Program-made: the position numbers and the translations under genes | The notes under the pieces: generated by a model | Databases searched by the model: none | What the model saw: only the letters and a program-made list of their open reading frames with translations | Told to the model about the DNA's origin: nothing | Source of the DNA: Cellulomonas chitinilytica | GTDB taxonomy: Bacteria; Actinomycetota; Actinomycetes; Actinomycetales; Cellulomonadaceae | Assembly (NCBI RefSeq): GCF_016862675.1 | Contig: NZ_BONK01000015.1 | Coordinates: 1-64,000, forward strand | Reading direction: 5' to 3' | DNA: 64,000 nt | Part shown: positions 1 to 7,741 of the stretch, piece by piece | How the letters are laid out: every line of letters starts with the position of its first letter | How positions within the stretch are numbered: the first letter of the stretch is position 1

Positions 1-74
1 CCGGTCCGTCTTCGCGGGCTTCGTGCCGCCGGAGACAGCCGCCCGCGGCCCTGACGCTGCGTCGAGCGCGCGAA

Positions 75-115
75 ACCCCGGCTGCCCTGCCACGAGGGCG
101 GAGGGCAGCCGGGGT
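75..115 (-). terminator. Rho-independent terminator
   Basis: Perfect 14-bp inverted repeat (75-88 with 102-115) with a 13-base loop. It lies just past the stop of the minus-strand gene at 120, and on that strand it is followed by TTT. Bases 1-74 hold no recognisable feature. Confidence 0.75.
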
Positions 116-119
116 CCGC

Positions 120-299
120 TCACCGGAAGTGCGAGGCCACCGCCAGGGCGACGACCAGCACCACGAAGCCCGTCAGCAGGCAGACCCCGATGACCACGAT
201 CTTGGGGGTCTTCCGACCGCGACGGGTCGTCGAGGCCAGTCCGCCGGCCAGACGAATGAGCGCGCCGTTCGGATCGGATTGGGCAAAGTCACCGTCCAT
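120..299 (-). CDS. Small single-pass membrane protein
   Basis: A 59-residue protein of unknown function. The N-terminal half is polar. A basic stretch (TTRRGRKTPK) then leads into one hydrophobic segment (about VVIGVCLLTGFVVLVVALAV) that ends four residues before the C-terminus, as in a tail-anchored or positive-inside single-pass protein. ATG at 299 is preferred over the GTG at 305 because GGAGGG sits 5 bases upstream of it. A strong hairpin follows the stop. The gene lies 33 bases past the secreted-protein gene that ends at 333, so the two may be cotranscribed. No family recognised. Confidence 0.55.
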   Translation of the reverse strand: MDGDFAQSDPNGALIRLAGGLASTTRRGRKTPKIVVIGVCLLTGFVVLVVALAVASHFR

Positions 300-332
300 G
301 CTCACCCTCCGGATCCAGAAATCGCGTAGCTG

Positions 333-770
333 TTACTGGGGCGAACCCACACCGGCGACCCACGTGCCGTACACGGTATAGGCGTACTGGCACGAGGCGG
401 CGCCGCAGTAGTAGTTGTTGTAGATCGCCCGGTGCTTGTACGCGGTGGGGTTGTACCGCTTGATCAGGCCTTCGCCCGGCGCGCAACCCGAGTACACCGA
501 CGCCGCCGTCACACCGTTCTGGGTGTACTCGATCGTCTGGATGTTGCCGTACTCGTTCGACGTGACGGTCTTGTACCTGGTCACGCTGTGGGTGGCGGGG
601 TCACTGAAAGAGACCGTGCCGACGTACTTCACGGTGTTCGCGGTGCCGCAGGGGCCCTGCAGCTTCTCGGTCCAACCCAGATACGGCTGTGCCGAGTCCG
701 CGTTGGCGTCGATCGAGAAAAGGCTCACGCACAACGCTGTCGCAGCAAGAATGCTGAATGCCCGCTTCAT
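333..770 (-). CDS. Secreted hypothetical protein
   Basis: A 145-residue protein that opens with a clear signal peptide (MKR, then a hydrophobic stretch, with likely cleavage after ANA near residue 24). The mature part is about 120 residues, rich in Tyr, Thr and Ser, with four Cys that could form disulfides (CGTANT, SGCAPGE, YYCGAASC). It starts at an ATG with GGAGGA 5 bases upstream. No catalytic motif is visible and I do not recognise the family. It probably acts outside the cell. The gene is less biased toward GC-rich codons than its neighbours, with many Tyr, Asn and Thr residues, which could reflect transfer but is weak evidence. Confidence 0.65.
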   Translation of the reverse strand: MKRAFSILAATALCVSLFSIDANADSAQPYLGWTEKLQGPCGTANTVKYVGTVSFSDPATHSVTRYKTVTSNEYGNIQTIEYTQNGVTAASVYSGCAPGEGLIKRYNPTAYKHRAIYNNYYCGAASCQYAYTVYGTWVAGVGSPQ

Positions 771-988
771 CTGTTCCTCCAGTTCGACGTGTCTTTGGTG
801 ACCGTAGACTTCCGGCGGGCGCCGCGCGGGGCTTTCAACCGCTTTGCGCGTGAATCACCCGATTGGGCGTACCCGCGATGTGCGCGGCGCTTCCCGGTCG
901 ACTCGTCGACCGTCGTGGGTCACCCTGACCGGCACGAGCTGCACGGGCGCGAGCAGCCTTCTCGGCTGAGCCGGCTGCCGGCTGCCGG

Positions 989-2155
989 CTACGGCTTCGC
1001 GAGCTTGGTACCGAACGCCGTCTTGACCAGACCCTCGACGCGGAAGGCGTCGGCCTCGCTCTCGAGGTTCTCGTACACGGCCTGCATAGCCTTGCGGGTG
1101 TCCTCGGCGGACACGCGGACGTTGTCCACCTCGTCCGGGGTCGGTGACTTCTTGGCGGCCGTCTTCCAGTCGCCGAGGAGGGCCGTCAGGCCCTTGTCGA
1201 CGGCCCGGTACCCCGCCAGGAGGTCCTTCTCGACCTGGGTCGGCTTCTTGATCGCCGCGAGCTTCTTGATCTTGGGCTGCACGACGGCGGGCTGCCACCT
1301 GGCGAACGTCGGGATGTGCGGCGCCGCGGGGGAGAGCGTCGAGCCCGTCTCGGCGAGCTTCCCGAGGGCCTCGTAGGCGTCGGCGTGCGCCATGAGGAAG
1401 GTGAGGAACTCCCGGTGGGCGCCGTACATGACGTCGAACATGCGGCCGGCGTGGGCGACCTGGGCGGGGTCGAGCTTGGTCGTGAACCTGGTGGCCTTGA
1501 TCGCGTCGACGACGTCCTTGCGGATCGTGGTGGTCGCGACGATCTGGGCGGGCGACTTCTTCTGGTCGAGGAGCGACCGGATGACGAGGAGATCCTGGTC
1601 GGTGTGCCGGGACTCGTGGTACAGCGTCCCGACCACCTCGGTGACCTCGTCGTCGGTGAGGTGCTTGACGAGCGTCGGGGTCACGCCGGGGCGCTTGCTG
1701 AACTTCGACACGTTCACCTCGACCAGCCACGTCTTCGAGTTGAACTCCCCGAGCGCGCCGTCGCCGGTGACGAACGTCCACGCGAAGAACGGGACCCCGC
1801 TCGCCTTGAGCTCCGCGGCGATGGGCGCCATGAGGGTGTCGACGAACTCCTTGAGCGCCATGTCAGGCTGCGTCTTGCGCAGCTTGACGGCCTGGTCGAC
1901 GTACTTGTCCTGGACGGGCTGCTTCTCGAGCCCGTACGGGGCGCGCTGCACGACGGGTGCGGCGGACGCCCCCGCGTGGGCCGCGAGGAACCGGCGGGTC
2001 ACCTTGTTGCCGGCGGTGCGCTGGAGGTCGAGGACCGCCTCCGGGTCGGTGGGGTGCCGTCGGATCGTTCCCGCGACGTTCCGGCGGCGCGGCGCACGGA
2101 CCGGACGACCGCTGTCGCCGGTCGTTCGTGACGTGTCGCTGCGGTGCGCTCGCAC
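989..2155 (-). CDS. AGN-motif protein with HExxH metallopeptidase motif (eCIS cargo-like)
   Basis: A 388-residue protein starting at a GTG with GGAGGG about 8 bases upstream. The open frame runs further 5' but would cover the divergent gene at 2243. Residues 42-56 carry LQRTAGNKVTRRF, followed by VVQR near residue 68. This N-terminal signature recurs on actinobacterial proteins linked to extracellular contractile injection systems, often alongside DUF4157. Residues 180-184 read HESRH, a zinc-binding HExxH, inside a helical domain (about 80-388) rich in Lys and Asp. Inference: a zinc metallopeptidase-like effector. No signal peptide is seen, which fits loading into a non-Sec machine. No eCIS structural genes lie in this window. 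Substrate unknown. Confidence 0.6.
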   Translation of the reverse strand: MRAHRSDTSRTTGDSGRPVRAPRRRNVAGTIRRHPTDPEAVLDLQRTAGNKVTRRFLAAHAGASAAPVVQRAPYGLEKQPVQDKYVDQAVKLRKTQPDMALKEFVDTLMAPIAAELKASGVPFFAWTFVTGDGALGEFNSKTWLVEVNVSKFSKRPGVTPTLVKHLTDDEVTEVVGTLYHESRHTDQDLLVIRSLLDQKKSPAQIVATTTIRKDVVDAIKATRFTTKLDPAQVAHAGRMFDVMYGAHREFLTFLMAHADAYEALGKLAETGSTLSPAAPHIPTFARWQPAVVQPKIKKLAAIKKPTQVEKDLLAGYRAVDKGLTALLGDWKTAAKKSPTPDEVDNVRVSAEDTRKAMQAVYENLESEADAFRVEGLVKTAFGTKLAKP

Positions 2156-2242
2156 GGTCGGATCCCTCCGGCGGAGACCTCGTCCCCCGATCGTAGGACG
2201 GCGCTGCCGGACGGCCCGCCCGGGCGCAGGTAGGTTGACGCG

Positions 2243-2530
2243 GTGCCGTCCTACCGGGTCAGTGCCGCGGTCGGGCTGCTGCAGCCCGGGGTCGCGGCCC
2301 CCGACGTGCTGCCCGAGGCCGTCGAGACGGCACGGGCGAGGGTGACCGTCGAGGCGTTCGACGTGGCCGTGGTCCGCGGCCAGGCGCGCGTGACCGTGCG
2401 GTTCCAGGCGGACGACGACCAGTCGGCCCGGCGCGCCGGCTGGGCGGTGCTGGCCAGGCTCGACGAGCTCGCCGACATCAGCGGCCGGTCGGTGACCCGC
2501 CGCTACGGCAACCGCTGGTACAAGGTCTGA
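2243..2530 (+). CDS. Conserved hypothetical protein (95 aa)
   Basis: A small alpha/beta protein. It alternates hydrophobic strands (TVEAFDVAVVRGQARVTVRFQAD) with a helix (SARRAGWAVLARLDELADI) and ends in a basic, aromatic tail (SVTRRYGNRWYKV). This looks like a compact ferredoxin-like fold, but I cannot name the family. It starts at GTG and is divergent from the AGN-motif metallopeptidase, with 87 bases between the two start codons, so the pair probably shares a control region. No membrane segment or signal peptide. Confidence 0.6.
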   Translation: MPSYRVSAAVGLLQPGVAAPDVLPEAVETARARVTVEAFDVAVVRGQARVTVRFQADDDQSARRAGWAVLARLDELADISGRSVTRRYGNRWYKV

Positions 2531-2537
2531 CCGCTCG

Positions 2538-2966
2538 TCAGGCGAGGTCCGCGACCGCCTTGGCGATGCGGCGCTCGCGGGTCTCCGTGGTCTTCGCGGC
2601 CTCGATCGGCTCGACGATCGCCCGCTGGCGGCTGTAGGAGAGCGCGTCGAACGCGGCACGCGCCGGACCCGTGAGCGCGGCGGCGAGGTCGTCGGGCACC
2701 TCGACGGTCCGGGGCGCGTCGTCGACCTCGAGCTCGACCTCGACGTCCTGGCCGCCCTCGACGCCCGCCGCGGCCCGGTTCTCCGCGCTCAGGCCGATGA
2801 GGTTCTGCCCGTTGTACGGCGCGACGGTGCTCCGGTACGAGTGGCCGTTGAGCGTCACGACGACGGGGACCCGCTTGCCGCGGCCCAGCGCCGCGACGAC
2901 GTCGTCGGGCACCGGGATGCCCGTGGCCGTCTTGCCGCTCTGCAGGATCGTCGTCCGGAAGCGCAT
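2538..2966 (-). CDS. DUF1905 / YdeI (OmpD-associated) family protein
   Basis: A 142-residue protein. The N-terminal part (MRFRTTILQSGKTATGIPVPDDVVAALGRGKRVPV, about 1-90) matches the small beta-barrel DUF1905. The C-terminal part (LAAALTGPARAAFDALSYSRQRAIVEPIEAAKTTETRERRI, split here only for description) matches the helical YdeI/OmdA domain, where residues SYSRQR and the K-T-x-E-T-R segment are typical. The biochemical role of this family is not established. The start looks leaderless: TAGGCT lies at 2973-2978, six bases before the ATG. It converges on the gene at 2243 with 7 bases between stops. Confidence 0.8.
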   Translation of the reverse strand: MRFRTTILQSGKTATGIPVPDDVVAALGRGKRVPVVVTLNGHSYRSTVAPYNGQNLIGLSAENRAAAGVEGGQDVEVELEVDDAPRTVEVPDDLAAALTGPARAAFDALSYSRQRAIVEPIEAAKTTETRERRIAKAVADLA

Positions 2967-2972
2967 GGCCGC

Positions 2973-2978
2973 AGCCTA
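2973..2978 (-). promoter_or_regulatory. Leaderless -10 box (TAGGCT)
   Basis: A TANNNT hexamer six bases before the ATG at 2966, with no Shine-Dalgarno in between. This places the likely transcription start at or next to the start codon. Confidence 0.45.
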
Positions 2979-3013
2979 GGCCCGGCCCGTCACGCCGGGG
3001 GACCGGGCGAACC

Positions 3014-4654
3014 TCAGAACGGGGGCCCGTACAGCTGCCGCACCCCCCGGTCGAGCCAGCGCGCGACGTCGCCGGGCGCGTTGACGACGTCGTCCACGTA
3101 CTCGCCCGCCTTCTTGCCGGCCCACCGGCCCAGCTTCTTCGCCCCGACCCCCACCTGCGGCCCGACGTTGCCCGCGATCATCATGTACAGCGGGTTCACG
3201 GCGGGGTCCGGGGACAGGGAGTGCGCGAGGACCGGGTTCCACACCGCGGGGTCGGTCGCGAACGCGTCGATGCCGACATAGGCACCCTTGTCGACGTGCG
3301 CGACGTCGGGGATCAGGTCGAGCGCGGCCTCCCCGCGCGAGGTGCCGCCCGTGCGCACGACGTCGTCCACCGCGTCGCGGGACGCCGTGGACGCCGCCTG
3401 CGCGACCGCGATCGTCTCGGGATGCCCGCCGAGGCTCGCGTCGCCGTACGTCGTCCACTCGTGGCCGACGGCGTTGCGCACCTGGATGCCGGCGGAGTTG
3501 TAGAAGTCGTGCACCGTCTTCAGCAGCAGGCTCGGCATCTTCCCCGCCGCCGCCAGCCCGGCGGCGATGCCCGGCACCACGAGGCCGGAGGCCGTCAGCC
3601 CGAGCGGGCCCATGGCGCGCTTCTCGCACGACACGAGGGCGTTGAGGATCGCGGCCCGGTTGCTGGCCCAGTACGTCTCGCAGAGCGCGCGGCCGTCGTT
3701 GCCCGACACCAGGTGCCCGGAGGCGAAGGCGTCGGTGAGGTAGTGGTCGGCGAAGGCCGACGAGAGGTACGCCTGGCCCTCGAGCCGTTCGGGCTCGCCG
3801 GCGAGCGAGCCCGTGTCGAGCGCCGGGGACGGCGGTCCGGCGAGCTCGCCGGGCGAGCCGGGGACGGCGGCGGCCGGTCGCGCCGCGGCGTCGGCCGCGG
3901 TCCGGGTCCCCTCCCGGACGCTGGGGGCCGTCCCGGCCGCGATCGACGGGGCGGTCGCCGCCGGGTTGCGCAGCGTCCACGCACGCCGGGCCAGGTCGAG
4001 GGCGAGGCGGTGCTTCGGTCGCCAGTTCTTGCGGATGTTGTCCGGCGAGAAGTGGGCCTCGTTGGAACCGGCGAGGTCGATGAACCCCGCCTGGATGTCC
4101 GGTGCGCCGCTCTCGACGTGCTCCCCACCGGCGACCTCGCCGTGCGCGCCCGACGCAGTGTCCGCGTCCCCACCGAGGACGTCCTGGCGGGAGCCCTCCC
4201 GGTCGTGGCCGGTGGTGGCCAGCTCGTAGTCCGCGTTGTTCTGGTTGGCCTGCGCGGACGTCGGCCGGTAGACGGTCGCACCGCCTTCCGAGCGCGGTGC
4301 CGCCTCGGCGCGCTCACGGTCCATGACGGTGAGGATCGACTGCAGCTCGGAGGCGGGTGCCTTGAGCAGCGCCTCGGGTGACCGGTAGAAGTCGCCGGAC
4401 AGCGCGACGATCTGCCCGTAGGTGAGCACGACGCCGTTGGGCAGGCGCACGGTGCGCTGCGCGCCGCCGCCGGCGTCGCCGAGGCTGCGGTGCTCCCACG
4501 CCTCGTACCGCTGCACGACCAGTGCGGTCGTCGCGCGGTTGCCGGCCAGCCGCTGGAGGCGGGCCAGCCCGGCGGCGCCGCCCGTCGTCGCCAGGGGAGG
4601 CCGAGATCTCGGGCGGCCGTCGCGCGCGGGGGCGGCACGGTCGAAGGTGCCCAC
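3014..4654 (-). CDS. AGN-motif protein with zinc phospholipase/P1-nuclease-like domain (eCIS cargo-like)
   Basis: A 546-residue protein starting at GTG 4654, with TACCGT six bases upstream (leaderless pattern). Residues 31-50 hold LARLQRLAGNRATTALVVQRY, the signature shared with the proteins at 989 and 39540. A helical catalytic-like domain follows, with NEAHFSPDN (His201), ADHYLTDAFASGH (His304, Asp308, His314), and HDFYNSAGIQVRN...GHEW..YGD (His382, His398). This His/Asp layout resembles zinc-dependent phospholipase C and S1/P1 nuclease folds. Inference: a membrane- or nucleic-acid-attacking effector. A Pro/Ala-rich linker (about 235-290) interrupts the fold. No signal peptide. Which substrate it uses is unclear. 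Confidence 0.6.
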   Translation of the reverse strand: MGTFDRAAPARDGRPRSRPPLATTGGAAGLARLQRLAGNRATTALVVQRYEAWEHRSLGDAGGGAQRTVRLPNGVVLTYGQIVALSGDFYRSPEALLKAPASELQSILTVMDRERAEAAPRSEGGATVYRPTSAQANQNNADYELATTGHDREGSRQDVLGGDADTASGAHGEVAGGEHVESGAPDIQAGFIDLAGSNEAHFSPDNIRKNWRPKHRLALDLARRAWTLRNPAATAPSIAAGTAPSVREGTRTAADAAARPAAAVPGSPGELAGPPSPALDTGSLAGEPERLEGQAYLSSAFADHYLTDAFASGHLVSGNDGRALCETYWASNRAAILNALVSCEKRAMGPLGLTASGLVVPGIAAGLAAAGKMPSLLLKTVHDFYNSAGIQVRNAVGHEWTTYGDASLGGHPETIAVAQAASTASRDAVDDVVRTGGTSRGEAALDLIPDVAHVDKGAYVGIDAFATDPAVWNPVLAHSLSPDPAVNPLYMMIAGNVGPQVGVGAKKLGRWAGKKAGEYVDDVVNAPGDVARWLDRGVRQLYGPPF

Positions 4655-4660
4655 GGCCCG

Positions 4661-4666
4661 ACGGTA
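4661..4666 (-). promoter_or_regulatory. Leaderless -10 box (TACCGT)
   Basis: A TANNNT hexamer six bases before the GTG at 4654. No Shine-Dalgarno is visible, which supports this start. Confidence 0.4.
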
Positions 4667-4723
4667 GAGGACCGGCAGGGCACACGACGTGCCCGTTCGG
4701 GCAACCGTGCGGGTGAGGGGTGG

Positions 4724-5434
4724 CTAGCCGGCGGTGGCCCGGCCGGCGGCGGACGCGGCGCCCAGCCACGTGTGCGGGTTGCGGTCCCAGCACCAGCCGA
4801 GCTTCGCGCGACGCTCGCTGATCCAGACGGCCGGGACACGCTGGTTCGTCCCCGTGCGGGACCCCAGCAGGGAGAAGCACTTGTTCGGGCGCAGCAGGTC
4901 GGGCCGGACCGCGGTGACGGCGACGCCCTCGTCGATCGTCAGCGGGGTGCGGGCGCGACCCGTGATCGTCACCAGCGCGTCCTCCGGGCGGACGTTGCAC
5001 AGCTCCGACCCGCTGTCGACGTCGACGAGCAGGTACGGGACGCCCGGCAGGTCGAGACCGGGCAGCGGGCGGTAGGTCGGGGCCTCGTCACGGTCGATGA
5101 CGGACACCCCGAGGCGCGCGCCGCGGCGCATCGCGGGGGCGGTGTCGTTGACGTCGAGACCGGGCAGCACCAGCACGAACGCGGCGCCGTCGCCGGGGAC
5201 CGCCGGGGTGGCCGGCGACGCGGGGAGGGCGTCGGCGAGCGGCGCGACGCGGGCCCGGAACCCCGGCTCGTCGAGCCCGAGCAGGGCCGGGAAGCCGAGC
5301 TCGACGTACGCGGTGACCTGGCGTTCGAGCTCGGCGTGCGGTGTGGCGTCCGGGTCGAACGCGGTCGCGGCCGGGGAACCGGGCGAGGCGACCGTCGGCA
5401 GGTCGGGGTCGACGGGGGTGAGGGGGATGCCCAC
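4724..5434 (-). CDS. DUF5701 family protein
   Basis: A 236-residue cytoplasmic protein. I place the start at GTG 5434 because AGGAGA lies 4 bases upstream; the open frame continues far 5' but only across the next genes. Conserved-looking segments include VYVELGFPALLGL-type text near the N-terminus, PYLLVDVDSGSELCNVRPEDAL in the middle, and NKCFSLLGSRTGTNQRVPAVWISERRAKLGWCWDRNPHTWLGAAS near the C-terminus (several shorter motifs, quoted as they read on). This matches my memory of the actinobacterial DUF5701 family, whose function is unknown. Two Trp/Cys-rich motifs near the end may bind a ligand. No membrane segment. Confidence 0.65.
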   Translation of the reverse strand: MGIPLTPVDPDLPTVASPGSPAATAFDPDATPHAELERQVTAYVELGFPALLGLDEPGFRARVAPLADALPASPATPAVPGDGAAFVLVLPGLDVNDTAPAMRRGARLGVSVIDRDEAPTYRPLPGLDLPGVPYLLVDVDSGSELCNVRPEDALVTITGRARTPLTIDEGVAVTAVRPDLLRPNKCFSLLGSRTGTNQRVPAVWISERRAKLGWCWDRNPHTWLGAASAAGRATAG

Positions 5435-5505
5435 GGGCTCTCCTGAGGTCGGCGACGGGCCCTGTCCAACGGTCGGCGCCGGGCGAGAGTTCCGAGCGGC
5501 TGCGC

Positions 5506-6495
5506 TCAGAGCAGCGGAGCGCCGTTCCCGAGGACGATCGGGTCGCCGACCGGGCGGGCCGGACGGGCCCTTCCTGCACCCGCAGGGCGGGCGGGCGCGT
5601 ACTCGTGGGCGACGCGCAGGCTCGGCCTGCGGGCGTCGCACGCCTCGACGAGGACAGCCGGGGCGCCGTCGTCGGGCAGCACGCCGACCCACGCGACCGC
5701 CGCGCACGACGCACCCGACGCCCGGACCCACGCGCGGGCGGCGGGGGTGTCGTCGAACTCCTCGAGGTCGGCGCGACCACCGACCTCCACGACGGCGAAC
5801 GGGCGGGCCGACGGGTCCGCGGCGAGCGCGTCGAGCATCTGGCCGAGCGCCCGCAGCGCCAGGCCCTGCGCGGACGGGGACGGCGGGTACGGCAGGTCGG
5901 CGGGCGTCGGCACCGGGCCGGCCGGGGTCGCGTTCGGTGCCGCGGACCGCGCCGGCGTCACGTCGGGCCGCGAGGTCGTCACGGCCGGCGGGGGCAGCGG
6001 TGCGGTCTCGGCCGACGACCGGGGTGTCGGGACCGTCGGGGACGTCGTGCCCGTCTCCTCGGTCAGGTGCGCGGCGGCGGCCACGACGTACCCGGCCCCC
6101 CACCCGGGCGCGCACCCGGTGTCCCAGCGCGCGCGGATGTCGTCGAGCGGGAGCACCGCCGCGGCACCCGACAGGGAGACGACCGCGGGCGTCAGGCCGG
6201 ACCCGGCGGTCCGCATCATCCACCGGGCGCCGGCCGCACGGGCCACCACCAGGTCGCCGAGCGCGACGCCCAGGGCGGCGACCAGACCCTCGGGGACCGG
6301 CCCGCCGGCGGCCACCCACGACGCGTGGGTGCGGTGCACGAAGGTGCCGACGGCGTCGGCGGCCGACGTGTCGACGCCCGACGAGCGGACGTGCGCGCGC
6401 AGACCGTCGAGGTGGTGGCGCTCGTTGGGGGTCAGTGCGCGCATCCCGGCCGCACCTGCGCCGGGCGCGGGCAGCGTCGGGCGGACGTCGCTCAT
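5506..6495 (-). CDS. Two-domain hypothetical protein, DUF3806-like N-terminus
   Basis: A 329-residue protein starting at the ATG at 6495. Residues about 15-140 (ERHHLDGLRAHV, VAALGVALGDLVVARAAGARWMM, LPLDDIRARWD) resemble the actinobacterial DUF3806 domain. A Pro/Thr/Ser-rich linker of about 70 residues follows, then a second alpha/beta domain (ARPFAVVEVGGRADLEEFDDTP through AAVAWVGVLPDD) of unknown type. No catalytic motif is visible. It ends 71 bases before the DUF5701 gene, so the two may be cotranscribed. The exact start is uncertain because no clear ribosome site precedes it. Confidence 0.55.
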   Translation of the reverse strand: MSDVRPTLPAPGAGAAGMRALTPNERHHLDGLRAHVRSSGVDTSAADAVGTFVHRTHASWVAAGGPVPEGLVAALGVALGDLVVARAAGARWMMRTAGSGLTPAVVSLSGAAAVLPLDDIRARWDTGCAPGWGAGYVVAAAAHLTEETGTTSPTVPTPRSSAETAPLPPPAVTTSRPDVTPARSAAPNATPAGPVPTPADLPYPPSPSAQGLALRALGQMLDALAADPSARPFAVVEVGGRADLEEFDDTPAARAWVRASGASCAAVAWVGVLPDDGAPAVLVEACDARRPSLRVAHEYAPARPAGAGRARPARPVGDPIVLGNGAPLL

Positions 6496-6730
6496 GCCGA
6501 GCGCATCGGCGGGCCGCCCGCCGCGCTTGAGGCGGTGCCGCGGTGTTCCACCGGATGGCGGTGCGTCGCTGCCCCGACGGCCGGCGCGGGTCGGTGCGGG
6601 TCGGTGCGGACGACGTGCGCGCGCCTGACCTGCGGGCACGCCGTCCGCTGCGGGTGGCGGTTAGCCTGACGGGCGAACCGCCGCGCCTGCGGGTGCGGCG
6701 CCGGGTCGTCGGAGATCCCCGGGAGAGGTG

Positions 6731-7732
6731 ATGGTCCACCGCGTCGTCGCCACCGCCGCCGTCGTCGTGCTCGTCGGGGGTGCCGTCACGGGTGGCGCCT
6801 GGCTGCGGGCCGACCGCGCCGACCAGGCCGCCGACGCGCGAACGGCGGCGCAGGACCGTGTCGCCGGTGCCGTGACCGCGTCGGCCGACGACCGGTCGAC
6901 CCAGGTGCTCGACGACATGACGGGCGTGCGAGCGGACACCCTCGGAGCCCAGGGCTCGGCCGCCGCCGCGCTCGCCGCCGCCGTCACCGCGGGCGGCGAG
7001 GTGCTCGCGGCGTCCGACGGGGCCGTGACCGACGAGGCCACCCGTCAGGCGCTCGCGGACGAGCTGGCCTTCGCGCAGGAGTCCGCCGGGACGTCGCCGC
7101 TGGCCCTGCGGGCGGTGGTCCTGCGGGTCGCCACCGCCACGGCCGCCGTGCAGGCGTCGCACGACGCGTGGCTCCAGCAGCAGGCCGCCGCGCCGAAGCC
7201 GCCGCCGCCCGCCGGGACCACGAAGCCCACCTCGACGACGACGACGACCGCGCCCTCCTGCGAGACGACGTACACCGGCCCGCCGTTCTACACGTCGCCC
7301 CCGACCGACGGAGGCGACGGCTCCAACGGCCGGCTCCCCGCGTCCGCGCTCACCGCGATCTCCTGGGACGTCGACCCGCACGGCACGCCGTACTACCTGA
7401 AGAACGCGGCCGCCGCGGCCCTCGAACGTCTCGACGCCGCGTTCGTCGCCGCCTTCGGCCACCACCTCGACCTCGACCTCACCTACCGGGACTACGACAC
7501 GCAGGTCGCCATGCGGGACGCGCTCGGCACCGTCGCCGCCGTGCCGGGGACGTCGTCGCACGGCACGGGCCTCGCGCTCGACGTCCCCGAGCTGCCCTGC
7601 GAGTACGGGTACGGGACGCCGCAGCGTGACTGGCTGGTGGCCCACGGCCCGTCGTACGGGTGGGTCGTGCCGTCGTGGGCGACGCAGGGTGGCTCGAACC
7701 CCGAGTACTGGCACTTCGAGTACCGCGGCTGA
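6731..7732 (+). CDS. Membrane-anchored M15 (VanY-type) D-alanyl-D-alanine carboxypeptidase
   Basis: A 333-residue protein. Residues about 5-25 form an N-terminal signal anchor. A helical Ala-rich stalk and a Thr/Pro-rich linker follow to about residue 180. The C-terminal domain has GTSSHGTGLALDVPEL (zinc-binding His and Asp) and EYWHFEY (catalytic-site His), the hallmark of M15 peptidases that trim peptidoglycan stem peptides. ATG 6731 follows GGGAGAGG; a GTG one codon earlier is an alternative. A second member of the family is at 52900 in this window. Likely a cell-wall remodelling enzyme on the outer face of the membrane. Confidence 0.8.
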   Translation: MVHRVVATAAVVVLVGGAVTGGAWLRADRADQAADARTAAQDRVAGAVTASADDRSTQVLDDMTGVRADTLGAQGSAAAALAAAVTAGGEVLAASDGAVTDEATRQALADELAFAQESAGTSPLALRAVVLRVATATAAVQASHDAWLQQQAAAPKPPPPAGTTKPTSTTTTTAPSCETTYTGPPFYTSPPTDGGDGSNGRLPASALTAISWDVDPHGTPYYLKNAAAAALERLDAAFVAAFGHHLDLDLTYRDYDTQVAMRDALGTVAAVPGTSSHGTGLALDVPELPCEYGYGTPQRDWLVAHGPSYGWVVPSWATQGGSNPEYWHFEYRG

Positions 7733-7741
7733 CGCGCGACC

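Noticed and set aside
989..4654. A complete eCIS locus
   Set aside because: Only cargo-like N-terminal motifs are seen. No tube, sheath, baseplate or spike gene is present in the window.
5435..7714. A minus-strand open frame running upstream from the DUF5701 gene through the next two genes
   Set aside because: It is Arg/Pro/Gly-rich without any domain and lies across better-supported genes on both strands. Only the portion below 5434 looks coding.
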